From Alphaproteobacteria bacterium (GTDB taxonomy: Bacteria > Myxococcota_A > UBA796 > UBA2385), in NCBI GenBank assembly GCA_020632755.1, contig JACKEY010000015.1, positions 62,001-126,000 on the forward strand: a stretch of 64,000 nt of DNA, in the 5' to 3' direction. Below the pieces are notes generated by a model. That model was given only the letters and a program-made list of their open reading frames with translations, was not told the origin of the DNA and ran no database searches. Shown here in pieces: positions 35,901 through 44,266 of the stretch. Position numbers and translations under genes: made by a program. The first letter of the stretch is position 1. Each line of letters starts with the position of its first letter.

Positions 35901-36878
35901 CTGCGCCGCAAGCACCTCCAGGAAGCCGAGCGCCACTTCCTGACGGCCCGCGCCCTGGCCGCGACGCTGGGCGCCGACAACCTGCTGCTGGCCTGCCTCA
36001 CCAACCTCTCCGAGATCCACCGCTACCGCGGGGACGACAAGGAAGCCGAAGAGACCCTGCGGCTGGCGGCTCGCCTGGCCACCGAGCGCCGCTGGTCGCT
36101 CCAGGCCGCCACCTGCCGCGTGCAGCTCGGGCTGCTGGCCCTGGCCAAGGGCGCCGACCGCCTGGCCCACATCGAGATCGTGCGCGCCGAGCGCCTGCTC
36201 GAGGACCACCCGACCCACTACGGCTGGCAGGCCATCGGCATCGTGCGCGCCCTGTGGGCGGCCGAGGACGAGGAGCAGAACGAGGCGCGGGCCTGGTGGC
36301 AGCGGGCCCGCAAGGCCGGGCTGGGCCGCCAGCCGCCGCCGCCGGACCTGTGGCGGCCGCTCGAACGCCTGGGCGCCCTGGCCGAGGAGCGGGGCTGGAC
36401 CGAGCTGGCCCGCGCGGCCCGCCAGCTGTCGCACACCGGCTCGGCCACGTCGACCGAAGCCGAGGTCGAGATGGAGATCGTCGAGGAGGACGAGGAGTGG
36501 GACGCCAGCGTGTCCGACCTCTCCGCGACGGAGGTGGTCACCGGCAAGAACGCCCACCAGCTCGAGGACCCCTACATGGTCTTCGACGAGCTGCCCTCCG
36601 AGGCGCTCGACCCGCTGCCCGACGCCAACCTCGGCGTGCTGCCCGACGACGTGCCCCCGCCCGAGGACGGCCCGCCGCCGGTCCGCAGCGAGTCGGGCTT
36701 CTGGCCCGCTGTCGACGCGCCGACCGTCATCCCGACGGACGCGCCGGAGCCGCCCCCACGGCGCTCGCTGGCCAGGACCCAGGACGAAGAGGAGATCCCG
36801 ACCCTGCGCGCGGACGAAGAAGACACGGCGCTGCAGCCGGCCGCGCCATGGGACGTGCCGCCGACGCGGAAGCGGTAG
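32934..36878 (+). CDS. Ser/Thr kinase-like protein fused to AAA-type ATPase and TPR region
   Basis: A 1314-residue regulator. The N-terminal kinase domain has the glycine loop LLGEGATGSVYR and Lys in VALKVV. The catalytic loop reads HQDLKPANV (His134) instead of HRD, and the magnesium motif is DLGVAAAL (Asp157) instead of DFG; both are tolerated in some kinases but unusual. The ATPase has an intact Walker A (GDAGSGKS, about residue 397-404). About 500 residues of TPR-like helices follow, then an acidic, Pro-rich tail. Leaderless start. A related TPR protein lies convergently at 37040-39172. Confidence 0.88.
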   Translation: MKTLAPLPELPERYRPLALLGEGATGSVYRADDRVLGVDVALKVVRPNLAMHARFRARFAREVALSAQVVHPRLVPVHDTGRLPDGRPFVALAYADAGSLGSMMAADPSLGDALRLVDQVLDALAALHARGVLHQDLKPANVLLHRSGGVIDAWVADLGVAAALSELAMNKRSISGTPTWMAPEQLTAAHHELGPWTDLYAVGLILHALVAGPPPADVRARKSQLDQRLEAVPELPDGVPAPLALVIRNLLEPDPRQRYDRAADVRRALRDATADLDLAADANPDLEMLGDHSDSVGPGETSFSASILPEAQQAIVVPHRGVRSAVAHAPRWNRVSPDRMPLRPPSPRTLGSGRTSLGLFALRDPPVIAREPIRRLLWQKARETIASSRPQVVLVVGDAGSGKSRVVESVQRALEEGGFMEAVVLRYHDPPGVDDGYRGGVREILAPWNDTRERLHARLTRWLARDQQVAPQAVAGEAEVLARWCGYRTENEQPVNAAVGLAFLYRHLDARAWRGGACLVLEDAHLARAEGDGLGICDAVLSEAVGRRPLVVMASIAAKALEEDEALAARVKSLVARGALQVSCNRMRDAEMEQLLVMSLNLSPELAAAVAPRCEGSPGFATLMLRDWAARGLLVRDSEMHFSLREDLQVQYVLAPDLDSLCERRLAGALATCEDPDAASMALAGVALAGQVPPVSVVQAVHPEGLDALLATGLVRQQGWRIVFEHPKLRELALSMAEQRSDLQSLHRRLADAWEALGKRTGVEVALPLGRHRLRSGAPKAAMGPLVQASRSAVVEGRFALSLEAARLAEEAAEMVGALPGRVMARHQQAEALLELDRSHAAAEVLSETFRLGHVDRNTTAHLRVQEARAAIEAGAMVHARRLLDNAMATFEATRDRVGQVDAARWSAVLERLEGRPDEAADLYARMLRTNRGDLRREAIALFGLVEASIAAGRLRGVDRTVERLRQVARESGDTRNIAQATFAGGLLHLRRKHLQEAERHFLTARALAATLGADNLLLACLTNLSEIHRYRGDDKEAEETLRLAARLATERRWSLQAATCRVQLGLLALAKGADRLAHIEIVRAERLLEDHPTHYGWQAIGIVRALWAAEDEEQNEARAWWQRARKAGLGRQPPPPDLWRPLERLGALAEERGWTELARAARQLSHTGSATSTEAEVEMEIVEEDEEWDASVSDLSATEVVTGKNAHQLEDPYMVFDELPSEALDPLPDANLGVLPDDVPPPEDGPPPVRSESGFWPAVDAPTVIPTDAPEPPPRRSLARTQDEEEIPTLRADEEDTALQPAAPWDVPPTRKR

Positions 36879-36880
36879 CG

Positions 36881-37024
36881 CCCCCCCCTCCGCCGGCTGC
36901 GCCGGCACCTCCCCCCGCCGGGGGCGGGGGGAGAGGGGTTCTCGGCCTCGCTTCGTCGTTCCGCCCCTCCCCCCAGCACGGCTGGGGGGAGGTGGCAGCG
37001 CCGCAGGCGCTGACGGAGGGGGGC
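36881..37024. terminator. Large inverted repeat between convergent genes
   Basis: The segment 36881-36915 (CCCCTCCGCCGGCTGCGCCG then GCACCTCCCCC) and the segment 36989-37024 (GGGGGAGGTGGCAGCGCCGC then AGGCGCTGACGGAGGGG) are near reverse complements. Between them smaller GC-rich stems (CCCCCCGCCGGGGGCGGGGG) can form. It lies exactly between two convergent stop codons and probably acts as a bidirectional terminator. There is no T tract. Related GC-rich palindromes are dispersed in many GC-rich genomes. Confidence 0.6.
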
Positions 37025-37039
37025 CCCTCTCCGCGCTGC

Positions 37040-39172
37040 TCAGCCCATCAACCCCTCGGGCAGTTCCACCCGCCCGAGCTGCCCCTCGGCCGCTTCGAGC
37101 TGCCGGCGCACGGCGATGATCAGCGGCGCCAGCTCGCCGCGCTTGCCCTCGTCCACCTGGCCGGCCAGCGCCGTCAGCGAGCGCCGGTTCCAGGCCAGCC
37201 CGCGGGGGCTGCCCTTGCCGTGGTTCAGGCGCACGCTGTCGACCAGCATGCGCAGGGCCTCGGCGTGTTCGCCGCGGTCGCCCAGCAGGTCGGCCATCGC
37301 GTCGGTCGTGCGGGCCAGCCCGAGCGCGTCGCCCAGGTTCAGCTGCACCCGTGCCGCCCGCGCCAGGTACTCCCGCGCCCTGCCGTGGTCGCCGCTCGCC
37401 CGGGCCAGCCGGCCGCGGGTCTGCCAGACCCGCGCGAGCTCGCGCTCCATGCCCAGCGCGCCGTAGATCTCCTCGGCTTCCTGGGCGTGCTCCTGGGCCT
37501 TGTCCAGGGCGGCGCCGCGTTTGCCGGGCTTGGCCTGCACGGCCAGCGGCAGGCGGGCCATCAGGTGCCGGGTCTCGGCGACCTCGCGGCGGTCGGCCTG
37601 TTCCTCGGGGGTCAGCATCCGGCCCTCGCGGCGGCTGTCGCGGGCGGCCCGCGCCGCCAGGGCGCTGAAGGTGTCCAGGCTCTGCTCGAGCAGGTGCGTG
37701 GCCCGCAGGGGGTCGCCCATGGCGCAGTAGACGGCCGCCTGGTCGTTGAGCAGCCGCGCGGCGGCCCGGGCCTCGCCGGCGCGGGACAGCTCGCGGATCG
37801 CCTCGGTCAGCTCGTCCAGGGCGCGATCCAGGCTCTTGTCGTCGCCCTTGTCGTAGGCCACCGCGGCGACCAGCCGGCGGATCTCGGCCTTGAGGGCGAC
37901 ATCGTCGCTGTCGCCGGCTTCTTCGAGGGCAGCGTCCAGGGCCTTGGCCGCCGCGTCCAGGGTGTAGGCGCCGCCGTGGCCGCTGCCCTCCCACAACAGC
38001 TGCCCGGCCAGGGCGTGGGCGCTGGCCGCCAGCCGTCGCCGCTCCTCGGTGCGCGGCAGGCGCTGCAGGAGGGCGGTGACCTCGCTGGCGTAGGCCAGGG
38101 CCTGGTCGACGGCCCCCTGGCCGGCCAGCTGGCGAGCACTGTCCAGGTAGCGGTCGACGGCCTCGTCCACGTCGCCGGCCTGGGCGCTGTGGTGGGCGGC
38201 GCGGGCCTGCTGCTCGGCCTCGTGCGGCGGCGGACCGGCGTCCTCCTCGACCGCGGGCGCCTCCTCCGGCACCCGCACCGCGGCCTTGTCGGCGGGCAGC
38301 GGTGCCTCCTCCTCCTCCCCCTTGGACAAGAGCCGCGCCAGGCGGCGGTTCCAGGCGCTCAGCAGGCTCGGCAGCAGCTCGCCCGACAGCTGCGCGGCCA
38401 GGGCCGGCGGCAGGTGGAAGCGGCCGTCGCCCAGGTCTTCGACCGGCCAGCCGGCGTCGTGGGCGGCCTGCAGGGCCAGCAGCACGTCCATCGGCTCGCG
38501 GTCGAGCAGGCGCGCCACGAGGGTGGCCTCGAAGCCGGACCCGACCACGGCGGCGGCCCGCAGCACCATGCGGTCGCCCGGGGCCAGGTAGGCCAGCATC
38601 GACCCTTCCGGGCGGCGCGGGGCTTCCGTCGGCGAGTCGGTGGGCCGCTCGTCGAGCACCGCGTCGTCGCCCTCGGCCTCGATGACGGTGGCGACCAGCT
38701 CGGCGACGGGCCCGATGGCCGGCAGCTCGCGCAGGCCCAGCACCAGCACGGGCTTGAGCCAGCCGGGGCGCGCCACGACGCGCCGCAGGAAGGCCAGCGT
38801 GGCGGCGTCGGCGCTGTCGACGGCCTCGAACACGATGCAGGGGGTACCGTCCACCGTGTCGGACAGGCGGTTGAGCTCCGCGACCAGGTCGCCGTCGGCG
38901 GGCCAGCCCGCGGCAGGTTCGTCGCCCAGCAGCCGTCGTCGCAGCCCGCTGCGGACCCGGTCCGCCGCCAGCTCGACCACCGGCGTGCGGTCGCCGATCA
39001 GCCGGTCCACCTGGACCTTGGCTTCCAGGATGGGGCCGAGCATCCGGGGCGGGCCGTCGCACCGCGCCCGGACCACCCACCAGCCGTCGGGCACCGCCGG
39101 CACGCCGCCGGGGGCGCCGACCAGGACGCGCGTGTGGCCGGGCGAGGCGGAGGTCCAGAGGGCGTGCGGCAT
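37040..39172 (-). CDS. TPR protein with degenerate ATPase region
   Basis: A 710-residue protein. The first 300 residues resemble a STAND/AAA ATPase because of IVFEAVDSADAATLAFLRRV, a Walker B-like line, and LKPVLVLGLRELP, but no Walker A is present, so nucleotide binding is unlikely. A Lys/Glu linker follows (SKGEEEEAPLPADKAA). The C-terminal 380 residues are TPR-like helices (GAVDQALAYASEVTALL, GDHGRAREYLARAA). It has no kinase domain and looks like a stripped relative of the kinase/ATPase/TPR proteins in this window. ATG 39172 follows CTGGAG; TACGCT about 30 nt upstream is the likely -10. Confidence 0.8.
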   Translation of the reverse strand: MPHALWTSASPGHTRVLVGAPGGVPAVPDGWWVVRARCDGPPRMLGPILEAKVQVDRLIGDRTPVVELAADRVRSGLRRRLLGDEPAAGWPADGDLVAELNRLSDTVDGTPCIVFEAVDSADAATLAFLRRVVARPGWLKPVLVLGLRELPAIGPVAELVATVIEAEGDDAVLDERPTDSPTEAPRRPEGSMLAYLAPGDRMVLRAAAVVGSGFEATLVARLLDREPMDVLLALQAAHDAGWPVEDLGDGRFHLPPALAAQLSGELLPSLLSAWNRRLARLLSKGEEEEAPLPADKAAVRVPEEAPAVEEDAGPPPHEAEQQARAAHHSAQAGDVDEAVDRYLDSARQLAGQGAVDQALAYASEVTALLQRLPRTEERRRLAASAHALAGQLLWEGSGHGGAYTLDAAAKALDAALEEAGDSDDVALKAEIRRLVAAVAYDKGDDKSLDRALDELTEAIRELSRAGEARAAARLLNDQAAVYCAMGDPLRATHLLEQSLDTFSALAARAARDSRREGRMLTPEEQADRREVAETRHLMARLPLAVQAKPGKRGAALDKAQEHAQEAEEIYGALGMERELARVWQTRGRLARASGDHGRAREYLARAARVQLNLGDALGLARTTDAMADLLGDRGEHAEALRMLVDSVRLNHGKGSPRGLAWNRRSLTALAGQVDEGKRGELAPLIIAVRRQLEAAEGQLGRVELPEGLMG

Positions 39173-39308
39173 GGGCGGCTCCAGGATGCGGAGGAGGAGC
39201 GTATCGGGGCGGAGGAGGGCGGGGGGCCACGGCCTGTCGCAGGTGGGGTGGGGGAACGACCGGGACGCGCCCGTGGCACCCTGCCGACGCCCCTCTCCCG
39301 GAGCATCG

Positions 39309-41417
39309 ATGCGCAGCCGCTGGTACCACCCGCCCCGCATGCACACCCACCACGACGGGGAGCGCAGGGTCGGGTGGCTCGAGCTGTTCTACGACCTGGT
39401 CTTCGTCGCGGCGGCCATCCAGCTGGGGGACGCCCTGTCGGCCCAGGTGACGGCGACCCACAGCGTGCTGGGGCCGCTGTCGGCCTTCGGCGGCTACTTC
39501 ACGATGCTGTTCTGGGCGTGGTCGGGCTTCACCTTCTACGCGAACCGCTACGAGCTGGACGACTTCGCCCACCGCGGGCTGGTCTTCCTGAACATGCTGT
39601 GCCTGGGCATCATGGCCATCGTGGCCCCGGCGGCCATGCAGGGCCACGGCACCGCCGGCTTCGCGGGCGCCCTGGCGATGGCCCAGAGCCTGGTCGCGCT
39701 GATGTACTGGCGATCCTGGCGCCAGGAACCCCGCGGGCGGGAGTGGTCGGCCTACACCGGCACCGTCACCTTCGCTTCGGCCGTGCTGTTCTGGGTGTCC
39801 GTCGCCGCGCCCGAGCCCTGGCGCTACGGCCTGTGGGCGGCCGGCATCCTGGTGTCGATGGGCACTGCGATGACCCGGCGCAGCGTCGAGCTGTACCGCA
39901 GCTTCCCCGTCGACATGGAGCACCTGGGCGAGCGCTTCGGGCTGCTCGTCATCATCGTGCTGGGCGAGTCCTTCGTGAAGGTCCTGTCCTACCTGTCGGG
40001 CAGCGGGCACGCGACCGAGCCGTCCTACATCGCGACCAGCCTGCTGCCGCTGCTCGTGACCTTCAACATCTGGTGGATCTACTTCGACGACATCGCCGGC
40101 AACCCCGTCCGCGACAAGCTGGGGGCCGAGACCACCTGGATGGCCGGGCACCTGCCGCTCGCACTCGGCATCACGGCCATGGGGGTCGGGCTCAAGAAGC
40201 TGGTCGGCGTCGACTTCGAGGGCATCGCGCCGCTCGAGTACCGCATGCTGCTGGGCGTCGCGCTCGGCACCACCTTCGTGTCCGTCGCGCTCATCGACGC
40301 GGTCAGCGAGCGCGCCAACGCCGTGCTGTCCGACCGCATGCGCGTGGTCTCGCGGCTCGTCGCGGCCGCCCTGGTCGTGCTGGCGGCCGCCGTGGGCGAC
40401 ACCATGAGTGCGGGGGCCTTCGTCGCCACCGTCGTCGCCATCTGCCTGAGCCAGGTCGTCTTCGACGTGCTGATGGCCCCCTTCGAAGAGGGCGAGGAGG
40501 ACCAGATCCGCGTCACCGGCACGGCGGTGCTGCAGCGCATGCGCGAGGTGACCGGCAGCGGCCAGGCCGACTCCGAGAAGATCCTGGCCGGCACGGTCCG
40601 GCTCAACGTGCCCGAGGGCATGCGCCAGGACCTGTACCTGTTCTTCATGGAGGGCCCCTGGTCGCAGCTGCTCATCGCGGCGGTGGCGGGCTTCTTCCTG
40701 ACCAACCTGGGCTTCGCCGGGCTCTACATGCTGCAGCCCGACGCCATCGGCGGCCAGGGCGCCCAGGACTTCGGTGACGCCTTCGCCTTCAGCGTCCAGA
40801 CGCTCACGACCATCGGCTACGGCGCCATGTCGCCGGGCAGCAGCTACGGCGACTTCCTGGTCGCCATCGAGTCGCTGGTCGGCATCCTGGGTGTCGCGGT
40901 CCTGACCGGCATCGTCTTCGCCAAGGCGTCCCGCCCCGTGTCGGGGGTGTTGTTCAGCGACGTGGCCGTGATCACGTCCTGGCGCGGCCAGCGCACCCTG
41001 ATGGTGCGCGTCGGCAACGTGCACGGCCGCGACGTCGTCGACACCCGCATCCAGATCGCCGCCGTCCTGGACGAGGTCAGCGAAGAAGGCCACCACTTCG
41101 CCCGCAACCACTACCTGAAGCTCGTCAACGACCAGCTGCCCCTGTTCATCACCGCCTTCACCGCCATGCACGTCATCGACGAGCACAGCCCCCTGCACGG
41201 CCTGCAGGGCGAGGCCCTCGCCGCCCGCATGCGCCTGCTCATCGCCACCCTGCACGGCCACGACGCCCGCAACGGCAGCACCGTCAGCGGCCGCGGCATG
41301 TACCCGCCGGACCGGGTCTCCGACGGCTTCCACTTCGTCGATGCGTCCGGCGCGACGGAAGACGGCCGGCTGGTGATCGACTTCGCGAAGCTGAGCGCGG
41401 TGGAGGCGGATGGGTGA
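39309..41417 (+). CDS. LtrA-domain protein fused to a KirBac-type potassium channel
   Basis: A 702-residue fusion. Residues 10 to about 390 form an LtrA (low temperature requirement A) membrane domain with the signature WLELFYDLVFVAAA and about ten helices. A charged linker leads into a complete inward-rectifier channel: slide helix DLYLFFMEGPW (about 441), outer helix, selectivity filter TTIGYGAMSPG (TIGYG at 501-505), inner helix VGILGVAVLTGIVFAKASRP, and the cytoplasmic Ig-like domain (RTLMVRVGNVHGRDVVDTRIQ ... MHVIDEHSPL). It therefore should form a K+-selective channel gated by its cytoplasmic domain. LtrA has no settled function. GGAG precedes ATG 39309. Confidence 0.93.
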   Translation: MRSRWYHPPRMHTHHDGERRVGWLELFYDLVFVAAAIQLGDALSAQVTATHSVLGPLSAFGGYFTMLFWAWSGFTFYANRYELDDFAHRGLVFLNMLCLGIMAIVAPAAMQGHGTAGFAGALAMAQSLVALMYWRSWRQEPRGREWSAYTGTVTFASAVLFWVSVAAPEPWRYGLWAAGILVSMGTAMTRRSVELYRSFPVDMEHLGERFGLLVIIVLGESFVKVLSYLSGSGHATEPSYIATSLLPLLVTFNIWWIYFDDIAGNPVRDKLGAETTWMAGHLPLALGITAMGVGLKKLVGVDFEGIAPLEYRMLLGVALGTTFVSVALIDAVSERANAVLSDRMRVVSRLVAAALVVLAAAVGDTMSAGAFVATVVAICLSQVVFDVLMAPFEEGEEDQIRVTGTAVLQRMREVTGSGQADSEKILAGTVRLNVPEGMRQDLYLFFMEGPWSQLLIAAVAGFFLTNLGFAGLYMLQPDAIGGQGAQDFGDAFAFSVQTLTTIGYGAMSPGSSYGDFLVAIESLVGILGVAVLTGIVFAKASRPVSGVLFSDVAVITSWRGQRTLMVRVGNVHGRDVVDTRIQIAAVLDEVSEEGHHFARNHYLKLVNDQLPLFITAFTAMHVIDEHSPLHGLQGEALAARMRLLIATLHGHDARNGSTVSGRGMYPPDRVSDGFHFVDASGATEDGRLVIDFAKLSAVEADG

Positions 41418-41429
41418 GCGAGGGGGCCG

Positions 41430-43709
41430 CTACTCGGCGCCGGCGCCTTCCGCCTCGAGCTTCTCCCGCTCCTTCCGGTCCCACAGGCTCTCGTACTCCT
41501 TCTTCTCCCCCGCGACGTGCTGCACGGTGCAGCGGTGGGAGGGCTTGGTGCCCGGGAGGAAGGGTGCGCCGATGAGCGGGCAGCTGCCGTTGCCGTAGCC
41601 GCCGGTCTCGCGGCAGATGGCGGTGCTCTCGATGGGGACCGCGCTCTCGAACTCGGTGTCCTTGGGCAGCCCCTGGTGCACGGCGCGCATCCACCAGCCC
41701 CACAGGGGGGCGGCCAGGTCGCTGGCGCTCGCGCCGATGCGCACGGGCTGGTCGTAGCCGAGCCACAGGGCGCCGGTGTAGTCGGGGCTGCCGCCGACGA
41801 ACCACAGGTCCTTCTCGCTGTCGGTGGTGCCGGTCTTGCCGATGGCGTTGCCGGTGAAGCCCGGGAAGCCCGCGCCGCCGCGACTGGCGCCGCCGGTGCC
41901 CTGGCGGATGACGCCGCGCATCAGCTCGCGGGTCAGCGCGGCGGCGTCGGCGGGCAGCACCTCTTCGCCCCAGCCCTTCGTCCGCAGGCGTGCACGGCCG
42001 CGGGCGTCGGTGACGGCGATCACGGGCCAGGCGCTGGCCAGGTGGCCCTCGCCGATGACGGTGGCGACGAAGCGGGCCATCTCCAGCGGCGTGGCTTCGC
42101 CCTGGCCCAGGGCCAGCCCGAGCTCGGCGGGCCAGGCGCGCGTGTCGAAGCCGAGCTTGCCGGCCAGCTCGATGAGCGCTTCCGGCCCGCCGGACTCCTG
42201 CAGCAAGGCGGCGGTGGCGATGTTCTGGGACCAGGCCAGGCCGTAGGCCAGGGTGGCGGTGTTCGTGTAGCCGCCGCCGACGTTGCGAGGGTTCCAGCCG
42301 TCGGTGTCGGGGAAGGGCGCCCGGTGGTTGCGGACGGCGTGGGCCGCGGTGATCGCCGGCTTGCCGTCGGGGCCGCGGCGGCTCAGCGCCAGGGCGTAGA
42401 CCAGGGGCTTGAGCGCGCTGCCGGGCTGGCGCCTGGCCTGGGTGGCGCGGTTGAAGTCGGTGCTCAGCGCCTGCTCGCCGCCGTGCACGGCGACCAGGTA
42501 GCCGGTGCGGCTGTCGACGACGGCGCCGGCCGCCTGGAGCGGGCCGTCGCCGCGGCGGCCGACCTGCTTCTCCATGTAGGGCACGCGCTCGGCCAGCAAG
42601 GCGTCGCCCTGCTGTTGGGCGACGACGTCCAGGGCGGTCCACAGGTCGAGCCCGGCGCCGAACAGCACCTGGGGCTCGATGGCCTGTTCGGCCCAGACCC
42701 GCGTGGCCTGCAGGTAGGACGGCCAGCGGTCCTCGGGGCGGGCGTGGGGGGTGGCGGTCACGGGCTCGGCGCGGGCGGCGGCCACGTCCCAGCCGGCGGC
42801 TTCCATCCGGTCGAGCACCATGTCGCGGCGCTCCTTCGCCTTGTCCGGGAAGCGATCGGGGGCGAAGCGGCCGGGGGCGGGCAGGATGCCGGCCAGGGTC
42901 GCCGCCTGGGACAGGGTCAGGTCCCGCGGATGCACGCCGTAGTAGTGGAAGGCCGCGGCGTGGAAGCCGCAGATGCTGAAGCTGCCGTCCTGGCCCAGGT
43001 AGGGCGCGTCCAGGTAGACCTGCAGCACGCCTTCCTTGCCCAGGTGGGCGTCCAGGGCCATGGCGGCGGCGGCCTCGCGCAGCTTGCGGGTGAGCGCCTT
43101 CTCCTTGTCCTGGGACAGGTTGCGGACCACCTGCATCGTGATGGTGCTCGCCCCCTGCTTGTAGGAGCCGCCCTGGGCGTTGATCCAGGCGGCGCGGGCC
43201 AGGCCGCGGAAGTCGACGCCGGGGTGCTCGAAGAACTCCTCGTCCTCGGCGGCGATGATCGCGGCCAGCAGGTGGGTCGGCGCGTCTTCGATGGGCAGGT
43301 GGGTGCGGATCTCGGCGTCGGGGCCGATGAGCGCGCCGATGCGCACGGGCTCGAGCGCCAGCGGCCGGGTCCAGCCGTCGGTGCCGGGGGGCTGCAGCCC
43401 TTCGGGGAAGCGCCCGCCGCGGGGCACGACGACGCCGTCCTTCTCGCAGACCTGGCCGGGCGCGACGGCGGGGCAGGCGGCCTCGTAGCCGCGGGCCTTG
43501 GCGTGCATCACCAGCCGCTCGGCGGGCAGGTCGAGCGGCGCGGGCGCGGACCACACGGTCGCCGGGAAGGACCAGCCGGGGTGGCTGACCTCGTGGGCCA
43601 GGTGCGCGTCGGCCATCGCGACGGTCTCGTCGCGGACCTCGACCCAGTGCGGGCGGACCAGCAGCACCGCCACGCTGGCCGCCACGAGCAGGGCGGTCAG
43701 CAGCCACAA
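41430..43709 (-). CDS. Class A penicillin-binding protein (GT51 plus transpeptidase)
   Basis: A bifunctional peptidoglycan synthase of about 759 residues. After an N-terminal membrane anchor (LLTALLVAASVAVLLV), the GT51 glycosyltransferase has the catalytic Glu in AAEDEEFFEHPG (about 154) and GASTITMQVVRNLSQ. The transpeptidase has SALK as SxxK (about 428), SQN as SxN, and GKTGTT as KTG (about 624). PBP1C is the closest general type. TTG 43709 is the first usable start; the frame is open farther upstream to a TAG that lies inside a TAGGCT -10 box, and no ATG or GTG is available, so the true start may be slightly upstream. Confidence 0.9.
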   Translation of the reverse strand: MWLLTALLVAASVAVLLVRPHWVEVRDETVAMADAHLAHEVSHPGWSFPATVWSAPAPLDLPAERLVMHAKARGYEAACPAVAPGQVCEKDGVVVPRGGRFPEGLQPPGTDGWTRPLALEPVRIGALIGPDAEIRTHLPIEDAPTHLLAAIIAAEDEEFFEHPGVDFRGLARAAWINAQGGSYKQGASTITMQVVRNLSQDKEKALTRKLREAAAAMALDAHLGKEGVLQVYLDAPYLGQDGSFSICGFHAAAFHYYGVHPRDLTLSQAATLAGILPAPGRFAPDRFPDKAKERRDMVLDRMEAAGWDVAAARAEPVTATPHARPEDRWPSYLQATRVWAEQAIEPQVLFGAGLDLWTALDVVAQQQGDALLAERVPYMEKQVGRRGDGPLQAAGAVVDSRTGYLVAVHGGEQALSTDFNRATQARRQPGSALKPLVYALALSRRGPDGKPAITAAHAVRNHRAPFPDTDGWNPRNVGGGYTNTATLAYGLAWSQNIATAALLQESGGPEALIELAGKLGFDTRAWPAELGLALGQGEATPLEMARFVATVIGEGHLASAWPVIAVTDARGRARLRTKGWGEEVLPADAAALTRELMRGVIRQGTGGASRGGAGFPGFTGNAIGKTGTTDSEKDLWFVGGSPDYTGALWLGYDQPVRIGASASDLAAPLWGWWMRAVHQGLPKDTEFESAVPIESTAICRETGGYGNGSCPLIGAPFLPGTKPSHRCTVQHVAGEKKEYESLWDRKEREKLEAEGAGAE

Positions 43710-43810
43710 GAGCTGGCGCAGGCGACGCGGGATGCAGGCACCGGGGGACGAAGGGGACGGGGAAGCCTACTCCGGCCCCGCGGTGACGGCGACGGACCCG
43801 CCCGGCCGGC

Positions 43811-44257
43811 CTACTGCTCGACGGCGTAGCCCGCGTCGATCCAGGCCATCGTGCCGCCCCGGACGTTGCTCGCCCGGGCGAAGCCGCTGCCCCGCAGCGT
43901 CTTGGTGGCGCTGCTGCTCCGGCTGCCGCTGCGGCAGATGACGTCGATGTCCTGGTCCTTGTAGGCGTCGAGCTCGGCGATGCGGGCCTCGAGCTCCTGC
44001 ACCGGGATGTTCGTGGCCCCGGGCACGTGGCCCTCGGCGAACTCCTGGGGTGTGCGCACGTCCAGCACGAAGGTGCCGCCGGCGTCGACCCGCTGCTTGA
44101 GCGTGGCCACGTCGAGCTCGCCAGCGCGGCCGCCGTCGGTCTTCACGACGTCGGCGTTCTCGTGCTCGGGGGCGGCGGCCGGGGTCGTCGCGGCGGCGTC
44201 GGGCTTGCTCGGCTCGGACGCGCCGCAGGCGAGCATCAGGGCGAAGAACAGGTGCAT
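43811..44257 (-). CDS. Rhodanese-domain lipoprotein
   Basis: A 148-residue exported protein. A short lipobox (LFFALMLACG) is followed by an Ala/Pro/Glu-rich spacer and one rhodanese domain (VLDVRTPQEFAEGHVPGATN) with the active-site Cys in VICRSGSRSSS. Single-domain rhodaneses carry sulfane sulfur as a persulfide. It starts 9 bp downstream of the peroxidase gene, so the two form an operon and may share a role in redox handling of the periplasm. No obvious own promoter. Confidence 0.88.
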   Translation of the reverse strand: MHLFFALMLACGASEPSKPDAAATTPAAAPEHENADVVKTDGGRAGELDVATLKQRVDAGGTFVLDVRTPQEFAEGHVPGATNIPVQELEARIAELDAYKDQDIDVICRSGSRSSSATKTLRGSGFARASNVRGGTMAWIDAGYAVEQ

Positions 44258-44266
44258 GGCGGGGCC

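Noticed and set aside
38640..39308. N-terminal extension of the LtrA-Kir fusion
   Set aside because: It is antisense to the TPR protein gene, and a GGAG box precedes ATG 39309, where LtrA homology soon begins.
32751..41333. A 2860-residue minus-strand open frame
   Set aside because: It runs antisense through cyaY, the kinase gene and the LtrA-Kir gene and is rich in Gly, Arg, His and Gln, as expected for the shadow of GC-rich codons.
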